Shown here: positions 23,671 to 37,800 of the stretch, piece by piece
Layout of the letters: every line of letters starts with the position of its first letter
Position numbering within the stretch: position 1 is the first letter of the stretch
The notes under the pieces: model-generated
What the model saw: only the letters and a program-made list of their open reading frames with translations
The model's database searches: none
What the model was told of the DNA's origin: nothing
Assembly: GCA_012845835.1 (NCBI GenBank)
Contig: JABAKD010000019.1
Location: 2,713,501 to 2,777,500 of the forward strand
Source: Undaria pinnatifida
Lineage: Eukaryota; Sar; Phaeophyceae; Laminariales; Alariaceae
Reading direction: 5' to 3'
Length of the DNA: 64,000 bases
Translations under genes and position numbers: made by a program

Positions 23671-24399
23671 ACATCAACACACCAACACGGGGCGGGGGAC
23701 GCTCTTTGAGGTGATACAGCCGCGAGCGCGTGGCTGTCGGGGCCTTGAGTGCGGCGGAAGTTCTAAGCCGCGGTCTTAAAATAACTGCCCCCAAAAACTG
23801 CGCCATATTCCACTTCTTACAAGAAAAGATACATCCGTCTGAGCAATAGCCAAAACAGAAACTACAACAAACCCTAAAGGGGATATAAATATATACTGGA
23901 GTATAATATATATATAAGTCCTATTTTTTATAGTGTAAAAACGATAATGTTATTTTTTTCCGACGACCTTGGGTTAACCCTTGTAGCACCGCAGTCCAGA
24001 CATGGGGACAACACACCCGGGAGTTAGACTAGGCTGACCTTAAGGAGTTGGAAAAATGTGCACCTTTATTCAGGGGAAAAAAAATGCCAGAAAAGGTGCT
24101 ACCTCTATATACCTCTATCGAGGCACGCATCCTTCGTGTGGTCGATGCTGCAACCGTCAGCTTGCTTCGACATTTTTCCACAAAAGCACAGGTTGTTTCT
24201 TTGTAACAAAAGCCATGACGACCCCCTGCTTCACTCCCCGCCGGGAAGAGTTGGATGCTGCCTGGTGCGGTAACATACGTCTGGTTATCGCCTACTGAAA
24301 ACCCGAACAAAACTAAACCCGCACAATCGTCTTCCACCCCTCGCTGTCTCAAAGCAAAAAACAAATTGTAAAAACAAACTATTAATAGACCGATATTCT

Positions 24400-24690
24400 G
24401 TCACGAAACGACCATGTAGTTCTCCGTCCCGCAAACGACAGATTCTGTCGGCTAAAACGACCAATTTCGAAATCCTTCCGACCGATTCCGTCACAAAAAC
24501 GGCCGATTCTGTCTCAAAAACGGCTGATTCTGCCTCAAAAAACGACAACCTATGCCGCACAAAAACGACAGATTCTGTCGCAAACAAGATATAACCCGCC
24601 ACAAAAGCACTGATCAATGCCGACACAAAAACAACCGATTCTGGCACAAAAAATGACAACTTCTGTCCAACACGCCAGTTTCCAGGCATT
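24400..24690. repeat. CGATTCTGTCNCAAAAACG tandem repeat
   Basis: About twelve diverged units of 20-28 bp (ACGACAGATTCTGTCG, ACGGCCGATTCTGTCTC and similar). Some units contain the palindrome CGACAGATTCTGTCG. Confidence 0.75.
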
Positions 24691-24942
24691 CACGAAAACC
24701 AACGTTTACATACTCTTTTTGGGTCAGATTTTGGGTCAGATTTTGGGCCAGATTTCAGGCGAAAAAACACCCCCCCCCGGCCGCGACAACATGCAAGCAG
24801 TGTTTGGTGTTTGACAAGTCATCACCGATATGAGGACTTTTCGGGAACCTTCACTGAGAAACAAACCAGCCACCCGCCATTGGCCCTCCCTCTCTTCTCA
24901 GGAGAATTTGCATCTCTCTTTCTCTCTTTCTCTCTCTCTGTG

Positions 24943-25218
24943 GGACGCGTTTTAAGATAGAGGTGCACCACTTTTTTTCTGGGTTTTCCTCAATTCGGGA
25001 GCATAAGTTGACCTCTCCCAAAAAAAATTATTTGGAGAAAAATAAAACGTGCTACCGGATGGAACATGCCGTGATGACCTATTAATAGGCACATTCAACG
25101 AGAATCATGAAAACAAAAAAAATGTCGTACAAAACCTTTCGACGATTTTGGGGTAAGGAGCCCTCGTCATTCAGAAAAAAAATAGCCAAAATAAGGTATA
25201 CCTCTATCGTAGCACGTG
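24943..25218. mobile_element. MITE family 1, diverged copy
   Basis: Left end GGACGCGT, then GATAGAGGTGCACCACTTTT; right end ACCTCTATCGTAGCACGT. The interior ACGAGAATCATGAAAA is shared with the copies at 4918 and 42219. It lies about 500 bp beyond the RAD23 stop. From 25219 to 25670 the DNA is A-rich with no recognised feature. Confidence 0.7.
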
Positions 25219-25670
25219 CCCTGGCTACAACCATGGTACATTACACCCCCGTGCAGGGGAACAAACTGCCATAGAACGCAGCCGATTAGAAAAAAGAAGC
25301 ACTCATACATATAATCATTTGCACGAAACCGTCGTTTTCCAACATGCCGCATCTCATGAAGAGAAGACAAAAAAAAGTGAAAAAGAAAAAGGAAAAAGGA
25401 AAAAAAGAAAAAAGGAGAGCAACAAACGCGAGCGGAAGCAAACAGAAAAGGAGACAATAAACCAAGCAAAATCAAATAGGAGAAACAAACAAAACACAAA
25501 CCCAAAAAAACGAAACAAAACGAAAAAAACAACCCAGCACAGCCCCAGCAGTGCACAACCCAGCACAGCCAGCCCCAGAAGAGCGGTGAAAATAACAGAA
25601 AACGGTCCAAACAAATCTACATTAGCAGTGCAGTTAACAAAACAGAGAAAACGCCCGAAAATCTAGAACG

Positions 25671-25719
25671 GCGTTTTCGAGTAGGGATTTCTCTAGTAGG
25701 CGTTTTCGAAGAGGGTTTT
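25671..25719 (-). repeat. repeated RAD23 C-terminus/stop segment
   Basis: The motif GGCGTTTTCGA, which codes for the last RAD23 residues, occurs three times on the plus strand (about 25671, 25699 and 25726). Two copies therefore lie just past the stop codon. Confidence 0.6.
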
Positions 25720-25830
25720 CTAAAAGGCGTTTTCGAAAAGGAGGTTGGCTGCCATTTCCGCGTTTTTATCGCACGCAATGAAAGCCTCGATCACCTGATC
25801 CCGCCCGACCCCCGGCACCATAGCCATCAG
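25720..25830 (-). CDS. RAD23: RAD23 exon 9 (UBA2 and stop)
   Basis: 36 codons plus TAG, LMAMVPGVGRDQVIEAF then IACDKNAEMAANLLFENAF. Acceptor TTGGCAG. UBA2 is complete and ends close to the C terminus, as is usual for RAD23. Confidence 0.94.
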   Translation of the reverse strand: MMAMVPGVGRDQVIEAFIACDKNAEMAANLLFENAF

Positions 25831-28800
25831 CTGCCAAAAACAAGCAAGAAAATACAAGACAAAAAGCAAAATGCGCCCGAACAGACCAGGGGGTGGGGTG
25901 GGGGTGGGGGAGGGATGGAGGGCGTGGGGCATCAGGATTAAGGGAAGGGGTGAGGTGATAGGGTAAGGGAGCGAGGGGGACCCCGCCCAACCCTCAGCAC
26001 CATGGCAATCAGTTGTCCACACCAGTCACCGACAAGACAAGACGAGACACGATATTGACGTTCGAATAAAGGGAGAGGGGGGAGGGGTCACGAAAAGAGG
26101 GGAGGTGAAAGGGGGGGGATAAGGGGGGGTGTACTCATTGCGTGCATGGCCGTAGTCGTATGACCATATATTCGCATCCCTACAACACCGGGACGGAGTA
26201 TGTCGGGTTTTACCGACTAGGAAGAGGGTAGGATAGGAGGAGGGGGGGGGGGAGGGAGGGATTGTACGGGGTTGGGGTGTGAAAATATTAATGCAAGGGT
26301 AGGGCCATGCAGCGGCAGAGAGAGAAAAAAAGCACACCCCGGGACAGAGTTACTGCCGGGACGAACAAGTGAACTGTGATTGGCCTGCTGAACGGTACCA
26401 ATTCAGCCGCTCATCGGCCTGGAAAAAAAATGTGGCGGAGACAGCCCTTGACAGACAGCGAATTCGCCTAATATTTCTTTGACAGAGACCACACTACTAG
26501 GGTTGAGCGGAAACACTCGGCCCTACAATCTTGACGCGCGCGTTTTCCCTTGCTTGACATTTCTCCTGACCTATTTGGCCTGAAACGGATTCTGCCGTTC
26601 GTAGGCCAGAAAACACAGGCACCGATTCCGGCGCCCAGGAAAGCGCGGACATGACGGGAAACACCCGGAGCAACTAAAACCAGCAGCAGCCGCCGCCGCC
26701 GCAGCAGCAGCAGCAGCGGCAGCAGCAGCAGCAGCGGCAGCAGCAGCAGCAGCAGCACGGGCAACAAAGGGGACCATAGTCGGCAGTAACAGCAGCAATG
26801 ACAACTACTGAAAACACCATCATCACTACAGCCACCAATGCCGCGTAGAATAACAACGACAACAACGGTACCCTTCCCAACACTACCACCATCATCACCA
26901 CCGCCACCAATAAAACAACAGCGACAACGACGGCAACGCCAACACCACCACAGCCACTACCACCACCGCCACCAGAACCACAACGACGACAATGACGGTC
27001 ACGACAGTCGCACCACCACCATCATTAGCACAACAACAAGGACAAAGACAGCAGAGCCAGCAACACCTCCATCACTACCAACGCCACCCCCACCTCCCCC
27101 ACCACGACCACCGCTACCAATAGAACAACAACGATGGCAACATTATTAATAGTACCACCAACACCATAACGACCGCAACTACCACCACCACCAAGACCCT
27201 CATCCGCACTACAAATAGAACAACAAGGACAACGGCAGCAACATCAACGCCACGTCCTCCTCTTCCACCACTACCACCACCACCACCTATAAAGCAACAG
27301 CAACGGCACTGGCGACAATGACATACCACCCCCACCACTGCCATTGCCACTAGTTCCACCCACACCACTAACACAACAACTACAGCGGCAGCAACATCAC
27401 CACCATCAATAGCACTACAACGACAACACCCCTACACTAAACAAACAAAATTCCAACAATGACAACCACACCACCCCCCACAACATCAACGTAATCAACA
27501 CCACACCACCACCACCACAATACCACAATACCACAACCCCAACAAAACAATCAACTCAACCACAAAAAACACAATCCAACGCTTTGCACCGCAGTGTCCT
27601 CCTCTTCCGTGAGCTCGACCGTCACTTGCTGTTCCTGTCTCTGCCCCTGCCTGCCCTCGCCTCTGCCGCAGCAAACCCCAATGTCAACCACAACAACAAC
27701 AACAGCAACAACAACAGCAACAATCAACAACAGCACCAATAACAATAACAACAACAGCACCAACAACAAAAACAACAACAACAACAACAACAACAACACC
27801 CCCAGCATCAACCACAGCAACACCGCCAACCAACAACACCCACACCACAAACACCAACAGCAACTCCACTCCCAACACCCCCCCCACCACCAACATCAAC
27901 ACAAACAAAAACGTATACAACAGCAGCAGCAGCACCACCGACCACAATACTTCAGCCCCAACCCCCAACAACCAACCAAACAACAAAACACACACAATCC
28001 CACATTTTGTACGGCAGCATCCTCTTCTTCCGTGAGCTCGACCGTCACTTGCTGTCCCTGCCCCTGCTCCCCCTCGCCTCCCCCCGCCGCAAACCCTGCA
28101 GCAGCCGCGTCTGCCTCCTCGTCGTCCTCCTGCTCCATGCCGTCTATTAACCCTTCGATCCTGGAAACCCGGAAGTAGTTTACGTCAATACATATTTTTC
28201 GTTAAGATACCCATACATTTATTTTGTAGGTAAGATCGTTCAATTACGCAGTTTTTTTATTGAGCTAGTCACATATTAATAGTCAACCGGAAAATCCGGT
28301 AATTTTGTGCACCAACGCTTTAGGGGACACATTACTTGGACTCGGTTCAAGACAATTTATCCAGCAGTTCAAGGGTGACGCCTTGACTTGGTGTAGGTTA
28401 ATACCAGGGCTTTTCACGGGTCGGGTAATTTTCTCACGGGTCGGGTCGGATCGGGTCGGGTCGGGTCACCTTTTTCACGAGTCGGGTCAGTTCTCACGGG
28501 TCGGGTCGGGTCACCTTTTTCACGGGCCGGGCCAGTTTACACGGGTCGGGTCGGGTCAGGGTTAGGGTTAGTTTACACGGGTCGGGTCGGGTCAGGGTTA
28601 GGGTTACCCGATCCGTGAGAACTGACCCGACCCGCGAAAAGCCCTGCTGAATATCTCGAGCGGTTAAAGGGTGACGCCTTTATCATCAGCACTATTCGCG
28701 ATGCAACCCCAGCAGCAGCCGCGTCTGCCTTCCTCGTCTTCCTGCTCCATACCGTTCATCAACCTTGTTCGACCTGAAGAATCGAACGCTCAATATTTAC

Positions 28801-31800
28801 CAAGTAAAACGATATTTTATGAAACGATAACATATTTTAGATACGCCAGCTACAAGTTCGATACATTTAACGGTCGATATTTGTACGTACCACCTTAGGG
28901 GAGCAAGCGGATCGGAATTCCAATACGCCACATTCCTAGAAACGCCAAAACGAAAAACAAAACAAAACAGAGGGTTGGGAGTTCTGTACGACTCGAGAAA
29001 ACGACATTGTTTGTCAAATTCTTCTAATTGGTTCTAGTATATCCCCTCCTGTCTGGGCTCTCGAAAAGAGGAGTGTGGCCTTCGAAAAAAAAAAACGTGC
29101 TCCACTGAGCACTTTTTTTTTTTGGTAATTACGGGTAAATAATTATCGTTTGGGCCACCCAGGATGGAAAGGTTGATGAACGGCATGGAGGAGGAGAACG
29201 GGCGACAAGGAGGCAACCGCGGCCAATGCGGGACTTGCAGCATAAACATTCCTATTATACTGCAGCAGTGAGTGGTGTTCTCGTACTCGCTTCAAGACCA
29301 CCCCGTCACAAGTCAAGTAAGGCGGTCTTACCTCTACAAGGGGCATGGTCTTGTGTTTTTCTACTCCAAAATGATCATATACCAACCCCCAAATAGTTTA
29401 CTTCCGTACATAACAGGCCGGTTTACCTGGTCTTATCTCCCGAAACGTCTTAAACAGGGTGGTCTTATAATGGGAAAGACTACACTACTGAGTCGTAAAT
29501 ATCTTAATTGCACCCGCGTGTTGGGGATAAACCACTTGGAATTAGTGTTGACGATTTTTGCGTAGTTCATGCGAAAAGGCTTTTTGACAAACCGCTTGGA
29601 ATAAGTGTTTGATCGTATTTGCGATACTCACAATAAAAAGCCTGTTACTATTAGTGCTGCGAAAACTACCACAACACTAATGCCAACTCAGTAGCCCCAA
29701 CAACATGGACGCAGTTTTATATTTTTATGATTTAATACAGTGTGATATGCCATATATCGTTGGGTAGGAAAACTTACAATAATAGTGTTGAAACCGACAA
29801 AACCCAAGGCCAACCCAACCCACGAGAAAGTAGCTTTTAAATTAAAAAAAAGGTCAACAAGATTTTTTTTTTGCTAACCTAGCTTTATCGAGTTTTATCG
29901 TGGGTTTGCCTTGGGGTTTACATGGCCATTCGCCTGTTTCATACTATATAAAGTCTTTGCGACATTCGTCGATTTCAATACTATTACACCATATGTTCGC
30001 GGCAGTCGTCGGTTTCAATACTATTACACTATATGTTTGTGACATTCGTCGGTTGCAATACTATTATGCCATATTTTGCGACATTCGTGGGTTTCAAGAC
30101 TACTACACCATATGTTTGTGGCATTCGTCGGTTCAACACGATCATACCACATGTTTGTGACATTCGTCGGTTTCAACAATATTATACCATACGTTTGTGG
30201 CATGCGTCGGTTTTCCATAGTATTATACCATATGTTTGTGGCATTCGTAGGCTCCAACACTATTATACCACATGTTTGTGACATTCATCAGTTTCAATAA
30301 CATTTTACCACATGTTTGTGGCATTCGTCGGTTTCAATACTATCATACTATACCCTGTGTTTGTGGCATTCGTAGGCTTCAACAATACTAATACACCATA
30401 TGTTTGCGGCCTTCGTCGCTTTCCGTACTATTGCACCACACGTTTTCCTACGCAATCCTGTCGTATTCCGCCGGCAAACACCCTACTACTGTTGTGTTGT
30501 TTTTTTTGTTCCAGCGGACTTGTTATCTGCCAGCGGACGGGAATACATAAAAGCCTGACCCTTTAAGAACGGCACCCATCACGGGGACGAAACTACATGG
30601 AACATTGCGTGGAATACCTACTATCCATAAAAGGGTCACAGCCAGCATCGGACAGAAAAGACTCCTAGTGATGATCTATAGGGTCTAGTTTATGCCTCTC
30701 AGGGCACAGACAGATCCCTGGCCTATATGATCTGCATGGCCTACAGATCATGTTGCCCAGTGAGAGCCGTGTGATCGGCATGGTCTAGCACATAATTCCT
30801 GGGATGCATCTGTACCACGCAGATCCTGCACAATATATCATGTCATAACGACAGATGTAGGATCTATGATAGATAATCTAGATCGTGATCTGTCCGATAT
30901 GCGAAGGGGTTACGCCCCCCCCCCCTTCAGAATTGCACCTACGTTTTGGCGAGAAGCAGCTTGGAAAAAGACTAAAATCAATTCTGCAGCTGAACCCAAA
31001 GGATTCCAGAGGAAACATAAAACATCAACGTAACAAGTCGTCTGACGTCGAAGTCATCCAGTTTCTATTCGTTTCGCCAGGCCGAGGGCGAGAGGATGAC
31101 CCCCCCGATCTGCCACACACCCCCTTCCCCCCTTCCTCTCGTTGCCTCTCACTCCCCCCTTCCCCTTCGAAAATATGGATATCCCATTTCCTCCTTTCCC
31201 CTCATCAACATCCTACCCCGCCTTCCCTCACAAGTGGTTCTTGGCAGGATGCAGCTCACCCTTAATGCGACTAGCCGAATACCTCACGGCACTTCGCCCT
31301 TGGTGCACGCCATGTCTGCGTGGTCGGTGAAAACCCGACGAGCTCCGTCCCGACATTGCGGGGGTGCGAGGGTCTAATAGTACCACTATGGCCATCCGAC
31401 TATGGCTAGGCATGAAGTGAGTACCCCCCCCGTCCCTTCCCTTTCTTTCCATATCTATATCCCACACCCCCTACGCGCCTTCCCCTCCTAATCCCCCCCC
31501 CCCCCTCCCTTCCCCACCTTATCTATATCCCCCCTTCCCTCTGTCCCTCCTCCCCTCCCCTCTGTATCTTCGCCCCCCCCACCCCCCCTTCTTTTCCCTT
31601 CCTTATCTCTCACCCCATGTCCATCATAGCCTGCCCCTCCACGTCAGGGGGCTCGTTCATCAACCTCAAGAAGTCCCCCTGGTTCTCATTAATCCGTTCC
31701 ATTAGTTCCTGCCGACGATGCCAGTGATACGAATAAGAATAAGAACACGAACCAGAACATAAATAAGGACACGAACAAGCACGAAAACAGTAACAAGGAC

Positions 31801-34800
31801 AAGGGTTAGCGGATAAGGACAAAAATAAGGGAAAACACACGGGCAAGGGAAATGGCAAGGATAAGGCCACGAATAAGCAAACACATGAGGATCACGACAA
31901 GGATAAGGATAATGCTAAGGCTGATGATAACGTCACGGATAAATAAAAGGACAAAAAAAGTAAGGATACGGGCAAAGGCAGGAGACAAGGACGTTGATAG
32001 GGACAAGTAAACTGAAAAGGATAACGATAAGAAGCGCAAGGCGCGGATCGAGCGAGCGAGTGATCGAGTGATCGCGCGGATCCATGGTTTGTCGACAGCG
32101 ATGTTATGTTTTTACCAATAGTATCGAGTATTCAGAGCAACGCAAAGGGACCTACACATGATACACCGGGTTCACCAACTATCCGGTTCAAGTTTTGTTA
32201 GTTGCTGCTCACGTCCTCACGTTAACACATCGCCATCAATAATCTACCAAGATTCCGTGCTAACGAGATTCCTTGCTTGGGACATCAAACTTTTTGGGAC
32301 ACCAAATCCATCATGGCACACACACAAACACACACAAGGCTTCCCCAATAAGGCGGTCATATTGACCACGTTTTTTTCACGGGTCATGATTCGGTCTGCG
32401 GGTCGGATTAAGAAGCTTTCGAAAACTCGCGGGGCTAGTCGAGTTGGGCCAGGAGGTGTTCAAAATGTCACCGGTCGAGTCGGGTCGGGTCAAGAATTTT
32501 TCAAAATCTCGCGGGTCGGGTCAGATCGGATCAGGAATTTTTTAAATCTCACGGGTCGGGTCGGATCATCTTGCCTGATCCGACCCGCGTGAAGGGATCC
32601 GACCCATGGAAAGCTCTGCAAGTTACTACCTGGTATGATACTCCTGGGGACCACAGTACCCAGAACCCACCATATCCATAAAACATACCTGGTACACTTA
32701 TTGCCCTGTTTTTACTAAGCAGGTTTGATCCTGACTACCAAGTCCCCATGCAATACTGGTAGAAAAAATACTCGAATGGACACTTGTTGCGGCGCAAATG
32801 GTACAAGCGGCTGGGTTGGTTACACAGCAGTGATGTAGTCTACCCATTTAAAGACAATCGTGTTTAGAATTTTCGAGAGATAAAACCATACTAATCGGCT
32901 TGCCACGAAAAAAAATCTACTTGGAACTAGTACTTCGAATAATATAATCATTGTTCTAATGTTCTAGTAACTACCAGTGTGGGTATAAGCCCACCTAAAT
33001 AAGCCTGTCACGGGGTGGTATTAAACCCTTTACATCCCCAAAACACCTCCCTATACTAATTCCAAGTGTTTTTTCCTCAAAAACGGGTTTCCAATTATAA
33101 AGGCGTTTAATGTGGGCACACCACTGTAGGGGTGGCTTCTTTTCCCCCGAAAAAAATAATCCGTTTCTCGTCTCACCGGGCTTTGGGCTCCTAGCTGCTG
33201 TAGGACCTGCGGCAGCATCGCGGGGTTGTCCCGTACCAGACCTCGCAGCTGCAGGAATAGGCAAGTACAATATCCATCCATCAACCCAGCCGGTATACCC
33301 ATCCGGCGGGTGTATCGTATTCATCCAACGGTCGTATCCATACATACGTCCGGCCGGTATATCCATCAGTCAGACCGGTGTATCAATCCGCAGAGTATAT
33401 CCATCCCACGGGTATATCATTCCAGCAGATATATATCCAGCAGGCATGTCCGTCAGCAGGGTAAATCATATCCACCCGACGGGATGTTTTTGACAGATCC
33501 AGATCCAGTTTGAACGCGAATGCGGCATCGAGCAGCAGACATAGCGGCATAACGGGATTGCTCGATGGGTTGGAGGTACAACAGCAAAGTCGGTGTTCGG
33601 GTAAAGCATAGAGCTCCTCACCTTTCGATGGGAACCCGAAAACGACGCCCTCTTTCTCAAAAAGTAGTTGTTTTTGGAGGGATAGAGCTCCCCTCATCAT
33701 ACAACACAAACCTGGTCATCTCTACACATTACGTACCGTGCATTTATCGCAGCATGATATCAGCTACCATTAATAGACCAATTAGGGTGTTTGCGACCTA
33801 TATATACCAACTTTGGTTGGGTGGGAGTTGGGTATGAAATCATATAATGCCATTTTTAGTATTGAAACCGTCGAACGTCAACATCTCAGGCCAACCCAAC
33901 TCACGAAGCATCAGCGAAAAAATAAGGATACGAACAAAGTACAGTCGACCCCGCTTTAAAGACGCACATGGGTTTTTTTTTTCAGGGCGTCTTTAACCCG
34001 GGGAATCGTCTTTAACTTTCCGGGGACAATAACTCCCCTTCCCCGGGGTCAACGGAGACGTAACCTACGTCAAACGAAGCGCCATTTCAGCAGGAATACT
34101 GGCATGACAGGCAAACGCCGAAAAAGAATCACCACGCCGTTGTAGGTATGTAGAATTTAAGTTTTCGCGGACATCACCTCCACCCGCGCCAACCTGAGAA
34201 ACTACAACCTTGGCGCTGCACATAGACTACTTGCGTGTGTGGACTGCGCGTGCTTTGCGTTCGTATTTACAAACAAGGGAACCTGTATTCGAGTACATTT
34301 AGTCTCTCGTTGGCCCACTTGAAAATCACTCCTCTGAAGCCTACGCTTGATGTAGTCACCACATGAAAAATGTGCGTACTGCCGTTTCAACGTCACGTAC
34401 CAACCAGAGAGCCACCTGCGCCCGAAACCACACAGCTCGAGTACAGGGGAAAAATAACACCATGAAGCACGAAACACGCACAACGCTGAAACAAAGAGAG
34501 CTCACTCCACTGCAGTTTTAAAAACCGAATCCACACAGAGCATGAAACATGTTTGCCGAGCGAAGCAAAATCACAGATCGCACAAGCGACCTTAGCCCAA
34601 AGAACGGCATTCCCAAACTACGACTTCCATGCATCACGAAGGGTGGACTGCACCTCACCCCTCCCCTTCGCTCTACGCTTGACTTGAGTTTCATGTGTAA
34701 ACGAATGAACGGTTCTCGAAAGAAGGAATAGCGATTCGCTGTATTCGCCGTTTCCCCCTTTCGCGTACAAGTAGGAACGAACTTCCTCAAGACGAGAGCG

Positions 34801-37800
34801 GACTTCGGCTTCTGAAAGGGAGGTTGTGACGCACGAGTCTGTCCTCTTCTGGCAATCTGTGCACTCTCTCTGCTGCCCGTAGCCCTCGTCTCCGATGCCC
34901 CGACCGCAATACGCGTGCATGGGTCGCCCGCAAGGGCACTCATGAATCGATGACACAAGCATAGACTTTGTCGTGCACGTTGGTTCACCACACGGCCTCA
35001 AGCCGGCGGCAGACGACCCGCCAGTAGACGGGAGGAATCTCTCCATACCCACAGGTAGCAGCGTCGAAAGCAGCAGACCGCTGTCTGAGCAGCTTCGCGA
35101 GATGAATTTTGGGGGGGCCGTGGAATGGAATTGGAGAAAAAACGACACCCCCCTACTGTATGTCCTATCTGCGGGCCACCATGGTTCTGTAAAAAATGTC
35201 GTCTTTATAGCGGGAAGTTGACTTAAGCCGAGCGTCTTTAAAGCGGGGACGACTGTATGTCTTTCCTACATTTTCGAGTTTCATTTTCTGACTTCCCAAT
35301 CTTCCCGTATGTTGGTTGGTCTTCGGTTAAGACATTCGGTGGCTTCAATGGGATTGATGTATTTTTCCTAATGCGAGAGAGTTTGGAAATCGCAAAACCC
35401 CTGTCGGGCAACTAATGAAAGTCTACTACATCTACACATGAAAGACTGCTATAACATTTCTCGTAAGTTGGTTGGTCTTCGGTTACGACATTCGGTGGCT
35501 TCAAAAGGATTGATGTCTTTTTCCCTAATCCAAGAGAGTTTGGAAATCGCAAAAGCCCTGTCGGGCATATAATGAAAGGCTACTACACCTACAAAGAATA
35601 GACTGCTATAGACGCGTACCGATTTCTAGCAGACTAGGCCGATCCAAACAAGACCATGATACCATATAAAAAATGGTACATTAGACCAATAAATAGCAGG
35701 CTGGAGCGTAAGAAGCGAAGAGTGGCTCAAATACTACACAATTTACGTCAGCGTAGCTCACTAGATGAGAAAGCCATGAGCGACACATAGGTGACGCGTG
35801 GGCCAGCATCCCGCACACATGGGGGGCCCGTGGGCGATCCGTCAACCACCATTCCAAAACCCACGGGATACAGCAACCCTATTGACCCGACAATGGAATA
35901 CCCACGGCACTGCATGGGCCACCCTTACCGGTTCATGGGCCGTCCACAGGGCCTCTCATGGGCCACGCTTAACCCCATGAACCAAGCATGGGTCTCCCAT
36001 GGATCTGGCCATGGATCTGCCGTGCACGGCGGCAAGTCGACCCCCTTTTACCCTCCCCAGTCCTTGAAGAAGCCCAATCTCATAGGGGGGGGGGGTAGAA
36101 TTAATCAAGTGCGCTAAAGCGGGACGGGATAATGTACAGGGGGAGGGGTTAAGTTCAACTACAGTACTTCATACTAATTCACCTTAAATATTCGTAATGG
36201 CTGAGGGAGACGATAGAGTAGAAACTACGAGAAGCGCGAATCCACCGAAATCAAGCGATGCTATTTTACAACCTGTAGACTACTCTGTAAACAGACTTAC
36301 CAACATACTACCACTGTAGTATTCTACAAGAGGTAAAACACACCTGATCGAATTGAGGGTGAAACCTCATGAAATTCAAAGGGTTGCCTCCGCCCTCCAC
36401 CCCGAGCCGTACGGAAACGTCCTCCTCGCCTTCTTCGTCTCCGTCACCTGCCCGACCCCCCGCCCGTATGAGACAACCCAAACAAAAAAAAAATGGAACA
36501 TACGGCAAAAACGAAACGAGCGCCAAAACGATGGAGGTATCTCTACGACAATAAGGAGTAGGAACGGTGCTCCGTCTCGAAAGGGACGCGAGGTCAACGG
36601 TCAAATGACGAAAAGACAAACAACAAACGAGTACCTCCCACGCCCCTCCTGTCGAGCCTTGAAAAAAGTTTCGGGGTCGTTACTTTTTCGTACACCCTCG
36701 CCTACAAACAACCAAAAAAAAATCAACAAAGGTCAGCCACCCGAGACGTTACTCTGGCAGGGGATAATGCCATCCCCTCCCCTCCCCCAGCTCACCCTTC
36801 ACGTGACTCGTTGAACACCTCACGATGCTTCGCGTTTGGCGCAAGCAACATTTTTACCTAGTCGGTGAAAACCAGACGTGCTCCTTCGCTGCAGAGTAGG
36901 AAAGAGAGGGTATGCTACTGCGGTCTTACAGACTACGGCCATGCCCAACAACGATTACCTCCGCCCCCCTGTGGGCCTTAAGAAATAACACGCGTCATCG
37001 GACCTGTTTTCGTGCACTGCTTACAAGAAGACAGAAAAACGACAGGTCAAGGTCACAAGTCACCAGAGGCGTTAACTTTGGCAGAGGGGATAATGTCGTT
37101 TCCTTCCCTCTCCCCCCTCTCACCGCGTGCGTCGGATGCAGCCCCTCCCGCCGTGCCCGCTACTCCCTTATCTGCAGACGCATTGGTCTATTATGTCTCC
37201 CCCCAAAAAATAGCACTCATGACAAAAAAAGAAAACGGATCAACTAAAACAAAACACTCCAAAGGTCAGTCATCGACGCGTTATCTGGCAGGGGACAATG
37301 CCCCCCCCCCCCCCTTATCACCATAGTTAATAGGACTGCATGTGAAAAAACAAGAAAAGGGCAATATGGAATAAGGTGGGGTAACGTACTCGAGAAAATA
37401 TGTAAGGATTTACGGGGGGACCAAGAAGAGATAGTGTCCATAGAGAAGTTAGGCGGGTACAAGGCAGAAGTAAAAGAAACAGTAAAAGAAAGGGAAAGGC
37501 AAACGCTAAGAAATAAGCTGAGAGAGAAGCACTTAGAGATATACGGGGGGTTGAGGGAAGGTATTGCAAAGAAAATGTATCTGCACGGCCCAATGGACTA
37601 CGCGAAAAAGCTGAAACTGCGATTTCATGTAGGGGACCTGGACTTACCAGAAAGAGGAAAGAGATATACCAGTAGTCGGGAGGGGGAGGACGTGGATACA
37701 AATATGTGCCCGTGTGGCACAGCAATAGAGAGTAGGACTCACATAGTAGGAGAAAGTGAAATATGCAAGGAGGAACGGGATGCGTTAGAGGGGGGGGTGA

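Noticed and set aside
25167-25610. 147-codon hydrophobic Phe/Leu-rich minus frame and its Lys/Asn-rich plus-strand counterpart
   Set aside because: Caused by an A-rich tract at 25360-25545. No start context, family or splice evidence.
27551-28178. Thr/Asn/His-rich plus frame and Val/Leu-rich minus frames
   Set aside because: Trinucleotide repeat translations. The genuine signal is RAD23 exon 8 and its shadow on the minus strand.
28557-28610. Interstitial telomere
   Set aside because: Only two pairs of TTAGGG units, inside a GGGTC-rich MITE. Too short to call a telomeric remnant.
29955-30470. CRISPR-like regular repeat
   Set aside because: The whole 48-bp unit is conserved, so there are no unique spacers.
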